Part shown: one piece after another, positions 24,352-33,739 of the stretch
How the letters are laid out: every line of letters starts with the position of its first letter
Position numbering within the stretch: position 1 is the first letter of the stretch
Assembly (NCBI GenBank): GCA_030141605.1
Contig: JAQGDQ010000247.1
Coordinates: 1 to 37,500 of the forward strand
Source of the DNA: Tubiluchus corallicola
Taxonomy: Eukaryota > Priapulida > Priapulimorpha > Priapulimorphida > Tubiluchidae
Direction of reading: 5' to 3'
Length of the DNA: 37,500 bases
The notes under the pieces: generated by a model
Seen by the model: the letters and a program-made list of their open reading frames with translations, nothing else
Told to the model about the DNA's origin: nothing
Databases searched by the model: none
Position numbers and translations under genes: made by a program

Positions 24352-25683
24352 CTTTGTGCTCTGTATCATCATCATCGTCATCATCGTTATCATAATCAAC
24401 TTCTTGCCTTGTATCAAATTCAGTGTAATCCTCTATTTTTGTATCAGATGCATGTTCACATTCTACGTCTGCAGGACACCCCTCACATGCTGTAACATCA
24501 TCATCAGCTTCTTGGCGTGTATCAATGCCAGTGTAGCCCTGTAGCTGTACATCAGATGCATGTTCACATTCTACGTCTGCAGGACACTCCTCACATTCCG
24601 TAACATCATCATCAGCTTCTTGCCGTGTATCAATGCCAGTGTTGCCCTGTAGCTGTACATCAGATGCATGTTCACATTCTACGTCTGCAGGACACCCCTC
24701 ACATGCTGTAACATCATCTTCAGCTTCTTGCCGTGTATCAATGCCAGTGTAAGCCTGTACCTGTACATCAGATGCATGTTCATATTCTACGTCTGCAGGA
24801 CGCTCCTCACATTCCGTAACATCATTATCAGCTTCTTGCCGTGTATTAATGCCAGTGTAGGCCTGTACCTGTACATCAGATGCATATTCATATTCTACGT
24901 CTGCAGGACGCTTCTCACATTCCGTAACATCATCATCAGCTTCTTGCCGTGTATCAATGCCAGTGTAGCCCTGTAGCTGTACATCAGATGCATGTTCACA
25001 TTGTACGTCTGCAGGACACTCCTCACATTCCGTAACATCATCATCAGCTTCTTGCCGTGTATCAATGCCAGTGTTGCCCTGTAGCTGTACATCAGATGCA
25101 TGTTCACATTCTACGTCTGCAGGACGCTCCTCACATGCTGTAACATCATCTTCAGCTTCTTGCCGTGTATCAATGCCAGTGTAAGCCTGTACCTGTACAT
25201 CAGATGCATGTTCATATTCTACGTCTGCAGGACGCTCCTCACATTCCGTAACATCATTATCAGCTTCTTGCCGTGTATTAATGCCAGTGTAGGCCTGTAC
25301 CTGTACATCAGATGCATATTCATATTCTACGTCTGCAGGACGCTTCTCACATTCCGTAACATCATCATCAGCTTCTTGCCGTGTATCAATGCCAGTGTAA
25401 GCCTGTACCTGTACATTAGATGCATGTTCATATTCTACGTCTGCAGGACGCTCCTCACATGCTGTAACATCATCATCAGCTTCTTGCCATGTATCAATGC
25501 CAGTGTAGCCCTGTAGCTGTACATCAGATACATGTTCACACTCCACGTCGGCAGTAGAATCCTTGTATTGCGTATCTTCATCTGCTGCCTCATGCCTTGC
25601 ATCACCTTCAGCTTCAACAGCTAAATTTTCGTACTCTACATTCTCCGCAGTGTCTTTCGTGACAACACTTTCCGATATTTCTT
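24352..25683 (-). CDS. DCDC2-like: DCX locus tail exon 4: 36-aa repeat domain
   Basis: A 1332-nt exon between acceptor TTCTATGTATTTCAG and donor AAAG|GTAATG, phase 1 at both ends; the frame remains open past the donor to 24272. It opens with about 45 residues of acidic unique sequence (EISESVVTKDTAENVEYENL). Ten 36-residue repeats and an eroded eleventh follow, each built on VEYEHASDVQ-x-Q-x-Y-T-G-I-D-T-R-Q-E-A-D-D-D-V-T-x-C-E, and it ends in a poly-Asp run. Each repeat is strongly acidic and carries one to three Cys. Copies 3-6 are repeated as copies 7-10, a 432-bp higher-order duplication. Probably disordered; function unknown. The in-frame GTG near 25546 is not a start, because the frame is open upstream to the acceptor. 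Confidence 0.75.
24440..25550 (-). repeat. 108-bp coding tandem repeat with 432-bp higher-order unit
   Basis: The marker CTACGTCTGCAGGAC (plus strand) recurs every 108 bp, for example at 24463, 24571 and 24679. A variant reading GTGTATTAATG occurs at 24841 and 25273, exactly 432 bp apart. Because 108 is a multiple of 3, long shadow frames appear on the plus strand. Confidence 0.95.
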
Positions 25684-25775
25684 CTGAAATACATAGAATG
25701 CAAACCTGTATTCATGAGTAGATTGCTACGATTGCTATGATGAATAATTGGAAAAAGTAGCAGACTGTCACTGAC

Positions 25776-25865
25776 CTGCTATGAAAGACTCAACGATATT
25801 TTCCCCTAAATTGTCACCCCTTTCATCTGAAGAATCTTCTGGAATTGATTGATCTGGCACGTTTT
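25776..25865 (-). CDS. DCDC2-like: DCX locus tail exon 3, 90 nt, phase 1-1
   Basis: Acceptor TTTTTACATATTGTAG; donor GCAG|GTCAGT, a GT site with a less common +3 base. Ninety nucleotides, phase 1 at both ends. It encodes NVPDQSIPEDSSDERGDNLG and then an acidic-to-hydrophobic end. The PDQSIPED motif parallels LDQAIPED in tail exon 2 and LDQPIPH in tail exon 5. The following intron is only 92 bp. Recognised by frame continuity and by homology among the tail exons. Confidence 0.65.
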
Positions 25866-26670
25866 CTACAATATGTAAAAAGCAGTGTTGAATTATCCTA
25901 TTTTTGAAAAAACAAGTGTACTAGATTTACATAAAATAATTGTTCTCGTCTTGCATTATCTCTTTAAATAGTTATATTACCTATACCTCCTGCAAAATAA
26001 TATTAATTATTATTAAGCAATTTAATTATTTGATGTTTATATGCTTATATTATGTATCTGGAAATGAAAATCCCAGAAGACATCGGATGTAAGATACTTC
26101 CCGTTGGCTCCAGACCAGGGGTTCTTATATAACTAGTTTAAATGTGCTTCTTAACGCAACAGTCACATACTTAAATTGCTCGTAACGATTACGTAAGGGG
26201 AAAACGACAATTTTAAAGTACATCCCAAAAGCTTAAAAGTACGCTTATCTGCTTGAAAGACTTATGTAACTATAAAATAAAATTCTTTGTAAAATGTTCG
26301 AACCAACTTGTAAAAGTAACTGTCTCACATACCCGGTGTGCAGCAATGACTCACCAAAAAAACGTGATGTTAATCTTTGTGACAAGGCACTGTGTAATCT
26401 ATACTTTTGCTTAGTTGTGTCGTGTGTACTACGAATGCTGTGACTATTTTTTCAAACTTTATGCAATGTTACCTAAACTTGCTTTTCATACGACTTACAA
26501 TAAAATAGCTGTGCCTAAAGGCCTATAGCTGAGTTTAAATTCTCAAGTTTTATACACCGTTACTGCTAACTCAAGTTCTGTGTGCAATAAAGCTTTGTTC
26601 AACGCATCTTTTTATGTAACTAAAGGGTTTTGTTGTTCTTTAAAAACTTAACAAGACGTCACTCACTCAC

Positions 26671-26808
26671 CTTCTTTAGAAATGTCCTTTAAGTCATCGA
26701 CAACATCTTCTGGTATGGCTTGATCCAGAGTGCCTTCTGGAATATACACTGCACCTTCTTCTCTTTCACCTTCTATACTATTCTCAGCAACCTCGACAAC
26801 TATTGTAT
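26671..26808 (-). CDS. DCDC2-like: DCX locus tail exon 2, 138 nt, phase 1-1
   Basis: Acceptor TATATTTCCAG and a strong donor GAAG|GTGAGTGAG; 138 nt, phase 1 at both ends. It encodes an acidic segment (TIVVEVAENSIEGEREEG, then IPEGTLDQAIPEDVVDDL). It joins in frame to the donor of head exon A (27712) and equally to that of head exon B (29737). It is the first exon of the shared tail. No known domain. Confidence 0.7.
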
Positions 26809-27238
26809 CTGGAAATATAAAAATTAATGTCATGATTCACTTAAAGTACCAGATTCATGTGAAATGTAACTTGGTGGTTCAATGTTTCCTTGGAATAAGC
26901 AGTAGCCTTTAATCTTAGAATAGCAGTGCACAAAATCACTAACTACTAACAACTAAAGTGTACTGTTTCCTAAAATTATTATAAAAACATTTATGGGTGG
27001 CCTGTCATGAACCATGGCTTCCTAGGTCTCCCTTCATTATCTTATTTAATAACAATGATCATTTTCACCTAATTGTTTTTTACTTAACTGATTATATAAT
27101 ATATTACAAAACTAGTGTGATTATGATATATATTAAATCAACAAATTAATTGGATTAATGTTTAGTGCATGATGTATATTAACTCATCCATTGAGTCGTT
27201 CTTGCTACAGAACAGCAAAATAAAAATATAAAACTGAT

Positions 27239-27330
27239 TCACAGCCTCGATACTGATGAAGATATTTGATAGAGGTTACTGACGGTTGCATCGCCTTTTC
27301 TTGTCCTAGTCACAGAAGTAAGTGATTCTT
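27239..27330 (-). other. Weak candidate alternative last exon
   Basis: Behind an AG at about 27331 a phase-1 frame runs about 30 codons to TGA 27239-27241. The pyrimidine tract is poor and no poly(A) hexamer follows, so I do not include it in the gene model. Confidence 0.12.
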
Positions 27331-27711
27331 CTGGGTTTCTGCATGGTAACAACTCTTGCGCGAAGTCTTGCAGAGTATATCTTACAGGAGAGGAGATAAA
27401 GTGATAGTAACTTGCAATAGCAAAAATTAAAAACAACCTGTGGACAGTAAGAAATCAAAGTTTTTGAAGTTGAGTTTAAAGTTTCAGTGTAGATGCATCA
27501 TTTTGAACAAAAGCAGAAAAACGACAAAAACGAGACTTTAGTCCAAAACTGGTAATCTTCCTTGTTGTACTCTCTCCAGGTTTTGGCACTGTTGTGATCA
27601 AAAAAGTCTGATAGTATAAGAAAAAATAATTAAAATTGACTGAACAAAATGCAGAAGCAACGTACTAACTTTTGCTGCCATTATCAACATAGTTTAAAAT
27701 TTCTTATTAAC

Positions 27712-28759
27712 CTTCATGGCTTGGTTCTGAAAAGTCTCCTCTGCTCTTTGTTTCCACAGCAGCATGGCTCGCATATAGCTGATCATTTTCATCCAGATCT
27801 CGTTGGCCTTCACAGTAATCTATTTCCTCTTCCACCTCTTCTGCTGTCATTTGGTCCACGGGAACGTCAACAACTGTGTACGAAGACTCTTCAACTTCCA
27901 TAGCACCTAGAACTGCTGGATGTGTAGCTTTTGCTCTGAATAAATCAAGTGTGTCTCGGTGAAGATCAGGTTCTGTACATCTTCTGTGAAACGTAGAAGC
28001 CAGGGTTGCATGAAATGGGTCAGCTTGTTGATTACTTGTTTGCTGGCTTTGTCGGCGGGCATTGTTCAATCGACGCTTGGCATCTGGTGCTAAAGCCTGG
28101 TAAGCGAGTGGCTTGAAAGGTTCTAAACTACCAGCCACATAAGATTCTCCAGATATTATTTCATGTACATCTACTATTCTCTGACCAGTGTCCAGACGAT
28201 ATAGTTTTCTCACTGCGCCAGTACTTAAGCGCACTTTTTCAGTGATTATTTCAAGAACACGAAAAAAGGTTCTATTTTCATTTCTTGGCATCACTATCAT
28301 TACAGGCTTGGACTTGTCATCGCCATTCTTGTACACGTTCATAACCAAAGGTGGTTTGAGGAAGGTATCTGACCACCGAGCTGGAATTGAAGTACTGAGC
28401 CGACGACTATGAACGACCGGCTTAACCGGACTAAACCGATTCTTACGCGGTCTTTCACGCTTTTTATTAAACTCTCTAATTTGTGCATAACTAAACTGCT
28501 GAAAGGGTTCACGACCTCCCGCGACGTAGTACTTTCCGGATTTAAGATCATCCCAGTCTTGCAATCTGCTGCCTGTATTTGGAGTGTATACGTTTCTCAC
28601 TGCTCCAAAGGGCGGCTGTAATTTGTATGTGATCTCGTCTAGAAACTTATCAAATTCTGGAATGTGCTTTTTGTTAAGAACAAGCTTCTTTCCCTCGTAA
28701 AACCTGTCACCATTCAGATATATCTTAACAGTTCTCACATCGTCAGGCGCGTAGTTCAT
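27712..28759 (-). CDS. DCDC2-like: Head exon A: tandem doublecortin (DCX) domains, DCDC2 type
   Basis: Start ATG 28757-28759 (G at -3). DCX domain 1 covers residues about 10-92 (KIYLNGDRFYEGKKLVLNKK, FGAVRNVYTPNTGSRL, YYVAGGREPF) and DCX 2 about 137-218 (MNVYKNGDDKSKPVMIVM, GAVRKLYRLDTGQRI, SYVAGSLEPFK). The pattern GAVRNVYTP...G..YVA.G.E.F is that of DCDC2/doublecortin proteins, which bind microtubules; DCDC2 localises to cilia. After a basic linker the exon ends in one copy of the acidic repeat expanded in head B. Both DCX domains lie in one intron-free exon, whereas vertebrate DCDC2 has several introns there. The frame stops at TAA 27707-27709, but a donor at GAAG|GTTAAT sits at the same place as head B's donor, two codons earlier; it is weak, so A may splice to the tail (961 aa) or end here (350 aa). 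Confidence 0.9.
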
Positions 28760-28832
28760 GGCTTCTTTTTGAAGAAAAGCTGGCCCGAGCTTCCTTGATG
28801 AAAGAAGACCTCTAAGACAAACCTTTTTAGGT

Positions 28833-28986
28833 GACTCACGTTATGGTTAAACCAAAACGCGGTTGATTTTTTTTGATAACTCTGCTCAAACTACAAAACA
28901 CTGCGTTGCCCGAGAAACAGAGACAAATATCACTAACCTCAAATGACGTCATTAAGAAAGTAGACTGGTTATCACCCAAATTTCCA
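28833..28986 (-). promoter_or_regulatory. Promoter A: X-box, CRE and 29-bp conserved block
   Basis: Upstream of head exon A: a 29-bp block at 28833-28861 identical to 32426-32454; an RFX X-box at 28905-28918 (minus strand GTTTCTCGGGCAAC, fits RYYNYY-N2-RRNRAC); and a perfect CRE, TGACGTCA, at 28944-28951. A further GTAGACTGGTTA block near 28971 matches promoter B with one change. The X-box lies 145 bp before the ATG. Confidence 0.65.
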
Positions 28987-28989
28987 TTA

Positions 28990-29715
28990 TGGTTCCAACT
29001 GCACAGCAGCACTACTGTTTGTATCTCTAACTTAAGTATGACTGTTGAAAGCCCTAATGTAAGTGAGTAAATTTCTAAGATTTGTCTGAGAGAAACGAAA
29101 TTTTGTACAATGGCATAGAATGTTGAAAACATTTGTGAGCTTCTAGTGCCATAATAAAAATCTTAAATTTTCTAATTATTGCACCTGTGCAATATGGCCT
29201 GATAAACCTTCTAGCAGATAATGCTGTAAAAAGCATTAAATGTGCAAAATTACCCAATTTAATGACGAGTTATTAATTTGAATTTTAGGCTGATTAATTG
29301 TTATAGGTAATAATTATTTTATTTAAGTAAAAGATAATATTGTAATTATTTTCATCGTGTTGACATTTTTATATTTTAGGTTGATTACATCATTATTTAC
29401 TAAAGAATCATAGTTAGCTAATTAACTTATTAGCAAATTTAATTAGCAGTAGTAGTCAGACTGAACCGAGAAGCACTTTTAAATCCAAAAGAAGTTAGTA
29501 AAGTGTAAGGACAGGCTTAAATCATCGCTGCACATAATCACGATAATGCTGATAATGTTGGTGAAGATACCCCTGCTTCCCCCCTGAAGTTCTCTGGTTT
29601 AAACATGTGCCCAGTTCCATTCTTTTTTCATTTTCATCATATGTCTCAAGAATATAGCTGTTCTGTTCAGTCATGTCATATTGAATTCATTTTAACCTTT
29701 GTAATCACTAAATCT
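28990..29715. other. Spacer between heads A and B; no exon found
   Basis: AT-rich. I looked for minus-strand phase-1 exons that could form a private tail for head B and found none convincing. The AATAAA at 29318-29323 (minus) is the only 3'-end signal noticed. Confidence 0.45.
29318..29323 (-). terminator. Possible poly(A) signal for an unspliced head-B transcript
   Basis: AATAAA on the minus strand, 400 bp after the stop at 29723. It would be used only if the strong donor at 29736 is not. Confidence 0.2.
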
Positions 29716-29736
29716 ATAAATTTCAGTGGTACTCAC

Positions 29737-32386
29737 CTTCTTGGTTTGTAGTGCTCTTTGTCTCTTCTTCAATCTCCTCTGGATATAATTGACGAATGCG
29801 TAAAGCTTCCACGTTATTTTCAGAAGAAGACTGTTCACTTTCATCGAGATTATGTTGGTCTTCATTGGTGTCTGTTTTTTCTATTTCTGATCCTGTAACC
29901 ACGTGATCTACTGGAAGATCTACTACAGTGGTTGAAGTTTCATCAATATCTCGCCTAATTTCTGCTTCTTCTGCATTTTCGTCTTCATATAGCTCATTAC
30001 TAGCAGAAATTTTCACTATTTCAGGTAGAATCAGTTCACTTTCAGGCACATTCTGTTCATTTTCACTGCTACCTGGCTTTATTGGTAGCAATTCTGAGAT
30101 CATTTGGTCTGCAAGAAAGATTGCATCTGAAGTTTCATTGTCTTTGCATCTGTTTGTTGTGTCTTCTTCAGTCAACTCTGGATGTGAATTAGCACCGTGA
30201 AAAGACTGTTCACTATCATCCAGATTGTGATAGCTTTCATTAATGTCTGTTTCTTTTAATTCTGTTTCTGTGATCATGTAATCTATAGGAAGAGTTATCG
30301 TTGAGCCTGAAGTTTCTCGAATATCTTCCTCAATGTCTCTACTGGTTTTTGCTTCTTCTGCATATTGGTCTTTATATAACTGAATACTGACAGAATCTGT
30401 CTCATATTCATGTTTACTTTCATCCAAATCCTGATCACTTTTGATATTATCTGTCTTTACAGGTATAAATTCGGGAATTATTTGATCTACAAGAGGATCA
30501 GTCATTGTGTCAGAAATCTCATTGGTATTGTATTTGTTTTGTGCTTCTTCTTGTTCTTGTCCTTCTTCTTTGGTCTGCTCTGTATGAAGCTGATCGGCGT
30601 AAAAGTTTTCAATGATGTTTTCAGATAAAGGCTGTTCACTTTTGTCCAGATTCTGTTGAATTTCATTACTATCTGTCCTCATTGGTACTAATTCTGAGAC
30701 AATTTGATCTACAGGAAGATCCACCATTGTATCAGAAGTCTCATCAACATTGTATCTGTTTTGTGTTTCTTCTTCTTCATTCTGTTCTGAATGTTGCTGA
30801 TCACTGTGAAAATTTGCAACGGCATTTTCAAATGTCTGTCCAGTTTCATCGAGTTGTTGGCCGCCTTTATTTGTGTCTGTTTTTTCTAATTCTATTTCAT
30901 TTGTCACGTGATCTACTGCAAGATCGACCGCTGTGTTTGAAGTTTCATCATTATCTCCCTTGTTTTCTGCTTCTTCTGTACTTTGGTCGTCACACAACTC
31001 TTTACTCGCAGAAATTGTCACAATTTCAGGTAAAGGCAATATATTTTCATCCAGATTCTGTTGATTTTCACTGCTATATGTCTTTACTTGTACTAATTGT
31101 AAGGCCATTTGGTCTACCGGAAGATCTGCCATTGCATCAGAAGTTTCACCAACATTGTACCTGTTTTGTGCTGCTTCTTCAGTATGTTCTGGATACAGCT
31201 GATCACTGTGAAAAATTGCTAGGTTGTTTTCAGGAAGAAACTGATCATTTTCATCTAAAATCTGTTGATCCTCGATACTGTCTGCCTTTGCAAGTAATGC
31301 TTCTGTGGCCATTTGACCTACCATTGTGTCTGGAGTTTCATCGACATTTTCCCTGATTATTTCGTGCTTGTCAATTTGATTTGAATCCAGATGACCACCA
31401 CGATCAACTGCTATGTCAGCTTCAGGAGGCAATTGCTCACTTTTATCCAGATTCTGATGACCTTCAGTAGTGTAGATCTCTTCTGGCACTGTTTCTGCAA
31501 TCGTTAAATCTACAGGAATATCAAGTTTTGTGTCTGATGTTTCCTCAACTTCAAAGGCACCTGATACTGCAGGGTGACTTGCTGTAGCTCTAAATATGTT
31601 TTTATCATAATCAGATTCTGTACATTTTCTGTGGAATATAGAAGGCAAATATGCATCAATTGGATTGCTTCCTGGCACGCGACAGGCTTTGCTCAATCGA
31701 CGCTTGGCCTCTGGTCCCAAACCCTTGTACCCAACTGGTTTGAATGCTTCCAAGCCGCTGGCTACGTAAGATGCCCCAGATTCTATTTCATATGCATTAT
31801 GTATCCTTTGGCCAGTTTCCAGACTATACAATTTTCTAACTGCTCCACTATTAAGACGTACTTTTTCTGTGATTTTTTGAAGAATGCGCGCCAGCGTCCT
31901 CACTTCACTTTTTACCATGATCATCATTACAGGGTTGGACTTGTCATCTCCATTTTTGTAAACGTTCATAACTAAGGGCGGTTTAAGAAAGGTATCCGAC
32001 CACCGAGATGGAACTGAATGACTGAATCGACGACTATGAACAACTGGCTTGATCCTTCCGAACCGATTCTTGAGTGGTTTTGCTCTAGTTCTGTTGAAAT
32101 CTGCAATTTGTGCATATTTGAAATGCTTAAAAGGTTCACGACCCGCTGCAACATAATTCTTTCCAGATTTGATATCACCCCAGTCGTGAATCCTGCTGCC
32201 TGTATTTGGAGTGTACACATTTCTCACGGCCCCAAAAGGCGGCTGTATTTTCTTGGTGACTTCATCCAAAAGTTTGTCAAAAGTGTGAACATATTTTTTG
32301 TTTAGAACGAATTTCTTCCCCTCATAGAACCGATCACCATTCAGGAATATTTTAAAATTTCTCACATCTTCAGGATGGTAGCTCAT
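29737..32386 (-). CDS. DCDC2-like: Head exon B: tandem DCX domains plus long acidic repeat region
   Basis: Start ATG 32384-32386 (A at -3). DCX 1 covers residues about 10-92 (KIFLNGDRFYEGKKFVLNKK, FGAVRNVYTPNTGSRI, NYVAAGREPFK) and DCX 2 about 137-218 (MNVYKNGDDKSNPVMMIM, GAVRKLYSLETGQRI, SYVASGLEAFK); it is clearly a paralogue of head A. Residues about 279-884 are nine diverged acidic repeats of about 60-75 residues (core ETSDTMVDLPVDQM, KTDS, NLDESEQ, DQLY, EEEAQNRYN). The frame reads on to TGA at 29723, but a strong donor, GAAG|GTGAGT, lies at 29737/29736 in phase 1, so the last four residues are probably intronic. No private tail exon is evident before head A; joining to tail exons 2-6 stays in frame and gives 1495 aa. 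Expected role: microtubule binding, probably ciliary. Confidence 0.9.
29740..31552 (-). repeat. Nine-copy coding repeat, about 180-225 bp period
   Basis: Recognised at protein level by recurring ETSDT, PVDQM, KTD and NLDE landmarks. Copies 3-4, 6-7 and 8-9 resemble each other as dimers (PEIVTISASKEL in copy 3 against PEIVKISASNEL in copy 8), so part of the array grew by two-unit duplications. Confidence 0.8.
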
Positions 32387-32425
32387 GGTTTCCTGGAAAT
32401 CCGACTGGTCAAGGAGTTATTTGTC

Positions 32426-32567
32426 GACTCACGTTATGGTTAAACCAAAACGCGCTCGACCTTCCGCCTCATGTCATTCTAGAAACCATAATGTTGCCCG
32501 AGAGACAGACATTGGCAACCACAACTCGACATGACGTCACTAAAATTGTAGACCGGTTACAGTGTAA
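32426..32567 (-). promoter_or_regulatory. Promoter B: X-box, CRE and 29-bp conserved block
   Basis: Counterpart of promoter A: the identical 29-bp block at 32426-32454, the X-box at 32493-32506 (minus strand GTCTCTCGGGCAAC), and the CRE TGACGTCA at 32532-32539. X-box to CRE offset is 39 bp in both promoters, while the sequence between them has largely diverged. The X-box is 106 bp before the ATG. Confidence 0.65.
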
Positions 32568-32569
32568 AA

Positions 32570-33080
32570 TTACAGATTGCGTGATCACCAACTTTGTTTT
32601 AGAACAGTACAAACAAGTACTGATTCTCACATGAATGAAAAGAAAACAAATACAGATGACATTGTAATGTATTTAGCAGCAATGCAAGAGCTTGTGTTTG
32701 GTTGTGGCAGGTTTTAAGTTGGTGTTTGAGACTTGAAAACAATGTTATAAAGCTGTTAAATCTTGCCCCCTAGAACAAATGCTTTAAGGGGAAAGAATGG
32801 CGTTTTTAAACTATGTTGCAAAAAAACTTTCCACAAAAAGTTATATTGTTTGAAAGACTTGCGTGACTAGAAAAGACAATTTTTAATAATTTAAATTATT
32901 TGCGCCAACTGGCAAAACGTCACTGAGTCACACTAGACAGGAAACCAACTGTCAGAGAGTTTACAATTTCGTGCCGACAGTAACTCGCAAAGCACTTCAC
33001 ACTTACGAGTTTGCTGTCAGAAAGAAAACTCGGGAGAGAAAATTCGCTAATTTGAATGTGCCATTATGGCGCGTTCAGAC
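32570..33080. other. No gene seen
   Basis: Upstream flank of promoter B; no repeat or coding frame noticed. Confidence 0.45.
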
Positions 33081-33085
33081 GTAGA

Positions 33086-33732
33086 GACTTCTCTCGCGAC
33101 TTGTTGCAACGTGTGAGCGGCTTGACAACTTTACTCACAACTTATTGCAACGCGCGAGCGGCTTGACAACTTTACTCACAACTTGTTGCAACGTGTGAGC
33201 GGCTTGACAACTTTACTCACAACTTGTTGCAACGTGTGAGCGGCTTGGCAACTTTACTCACAACTTGTTGCAACGTGTGAGCGGCTTGACAACTTTGCTC
33301 ACAACTTGTTGTAACGTTTGAGCGGCTTGGCAACTTCTCTTGCAACTTATTACAACGCGTGAGCGGCTTGACAACTTTACTCACAACTTGTTGCAACGTG
33401 TGAGCGGCTTGGCAACTTTACTCACAACTTGTTACAACGTGTGAGCGGCTTGGCAACTTTACTCACAACTTGTTGCAACGTGTGAGCGGCTTGACAACTT
33501 TGCTCACAACTTGTTGTAACGTTTGAGCGGCTTGGCAACTTCTCTTGCAACTTATTACAACGCGTGAGCGGCTTGACAACTTTACTCACAACTTGTTGCA
33601 ACGTGTGAGCGGCTTGGCAACTTTTCTCACAACTTGTTGTAACGTTTGAGCGGCTTGGCAACTTCTCTTGCAACTTATTACAACGCGTGAGCGGCTTGAC
33701 AACTTTTCTCACAACTTGTTGCAACGTGTGAG
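33086..33732. repeat. 41-bp minisatellite, about 15.8 copies
   Basis: Near-identical units with landmarks GTGTGAGCGG, CTTGACAACTTT and ACTCACAACTTGTTGCAAC; GTGTGAGCGG at 33111 is followed by its counterpart at 33152. Each unit holds the palindrome GTTGCAAC flanked by CTCACA and TGTGAG. A variant (GTAACGTTTGAGCGG) recurs at 33311, 33516 and 33639, spaced 5 and 3 units. The minus-strand 112-codon frame here is a repeat artefact with a 41-residue period. Confidence 0.97.
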
Positions 33733-33739
33733 AAATCTC

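Noticed and set aside
24356-25516. Plus-strand frames rich in Cys/Phe/Ile, up to 138 codons
   Set aside because: Shadows opposite the 108-bp coding repeat; the repeat length is a multiple of 3, so all frames tend to stay open together.
29461-29700. Private tail exon for head B
   Set aside because: Possible AG sites exist, but the phase-1 translations are not acidic and resemble neither the tail exons nor each other.
30682-31356. Plus-strand 224-codon frame
   Set aside because: Antisense to the repeat region of head exon B; composition (His/Leu/Cys/Phe rich) is what antisense acidic codons give.
33086-33732. CRISPR-like array
   Set aside because: Units are contiguous with no unique spacers, in a eukaryotic context: a minisatellite.
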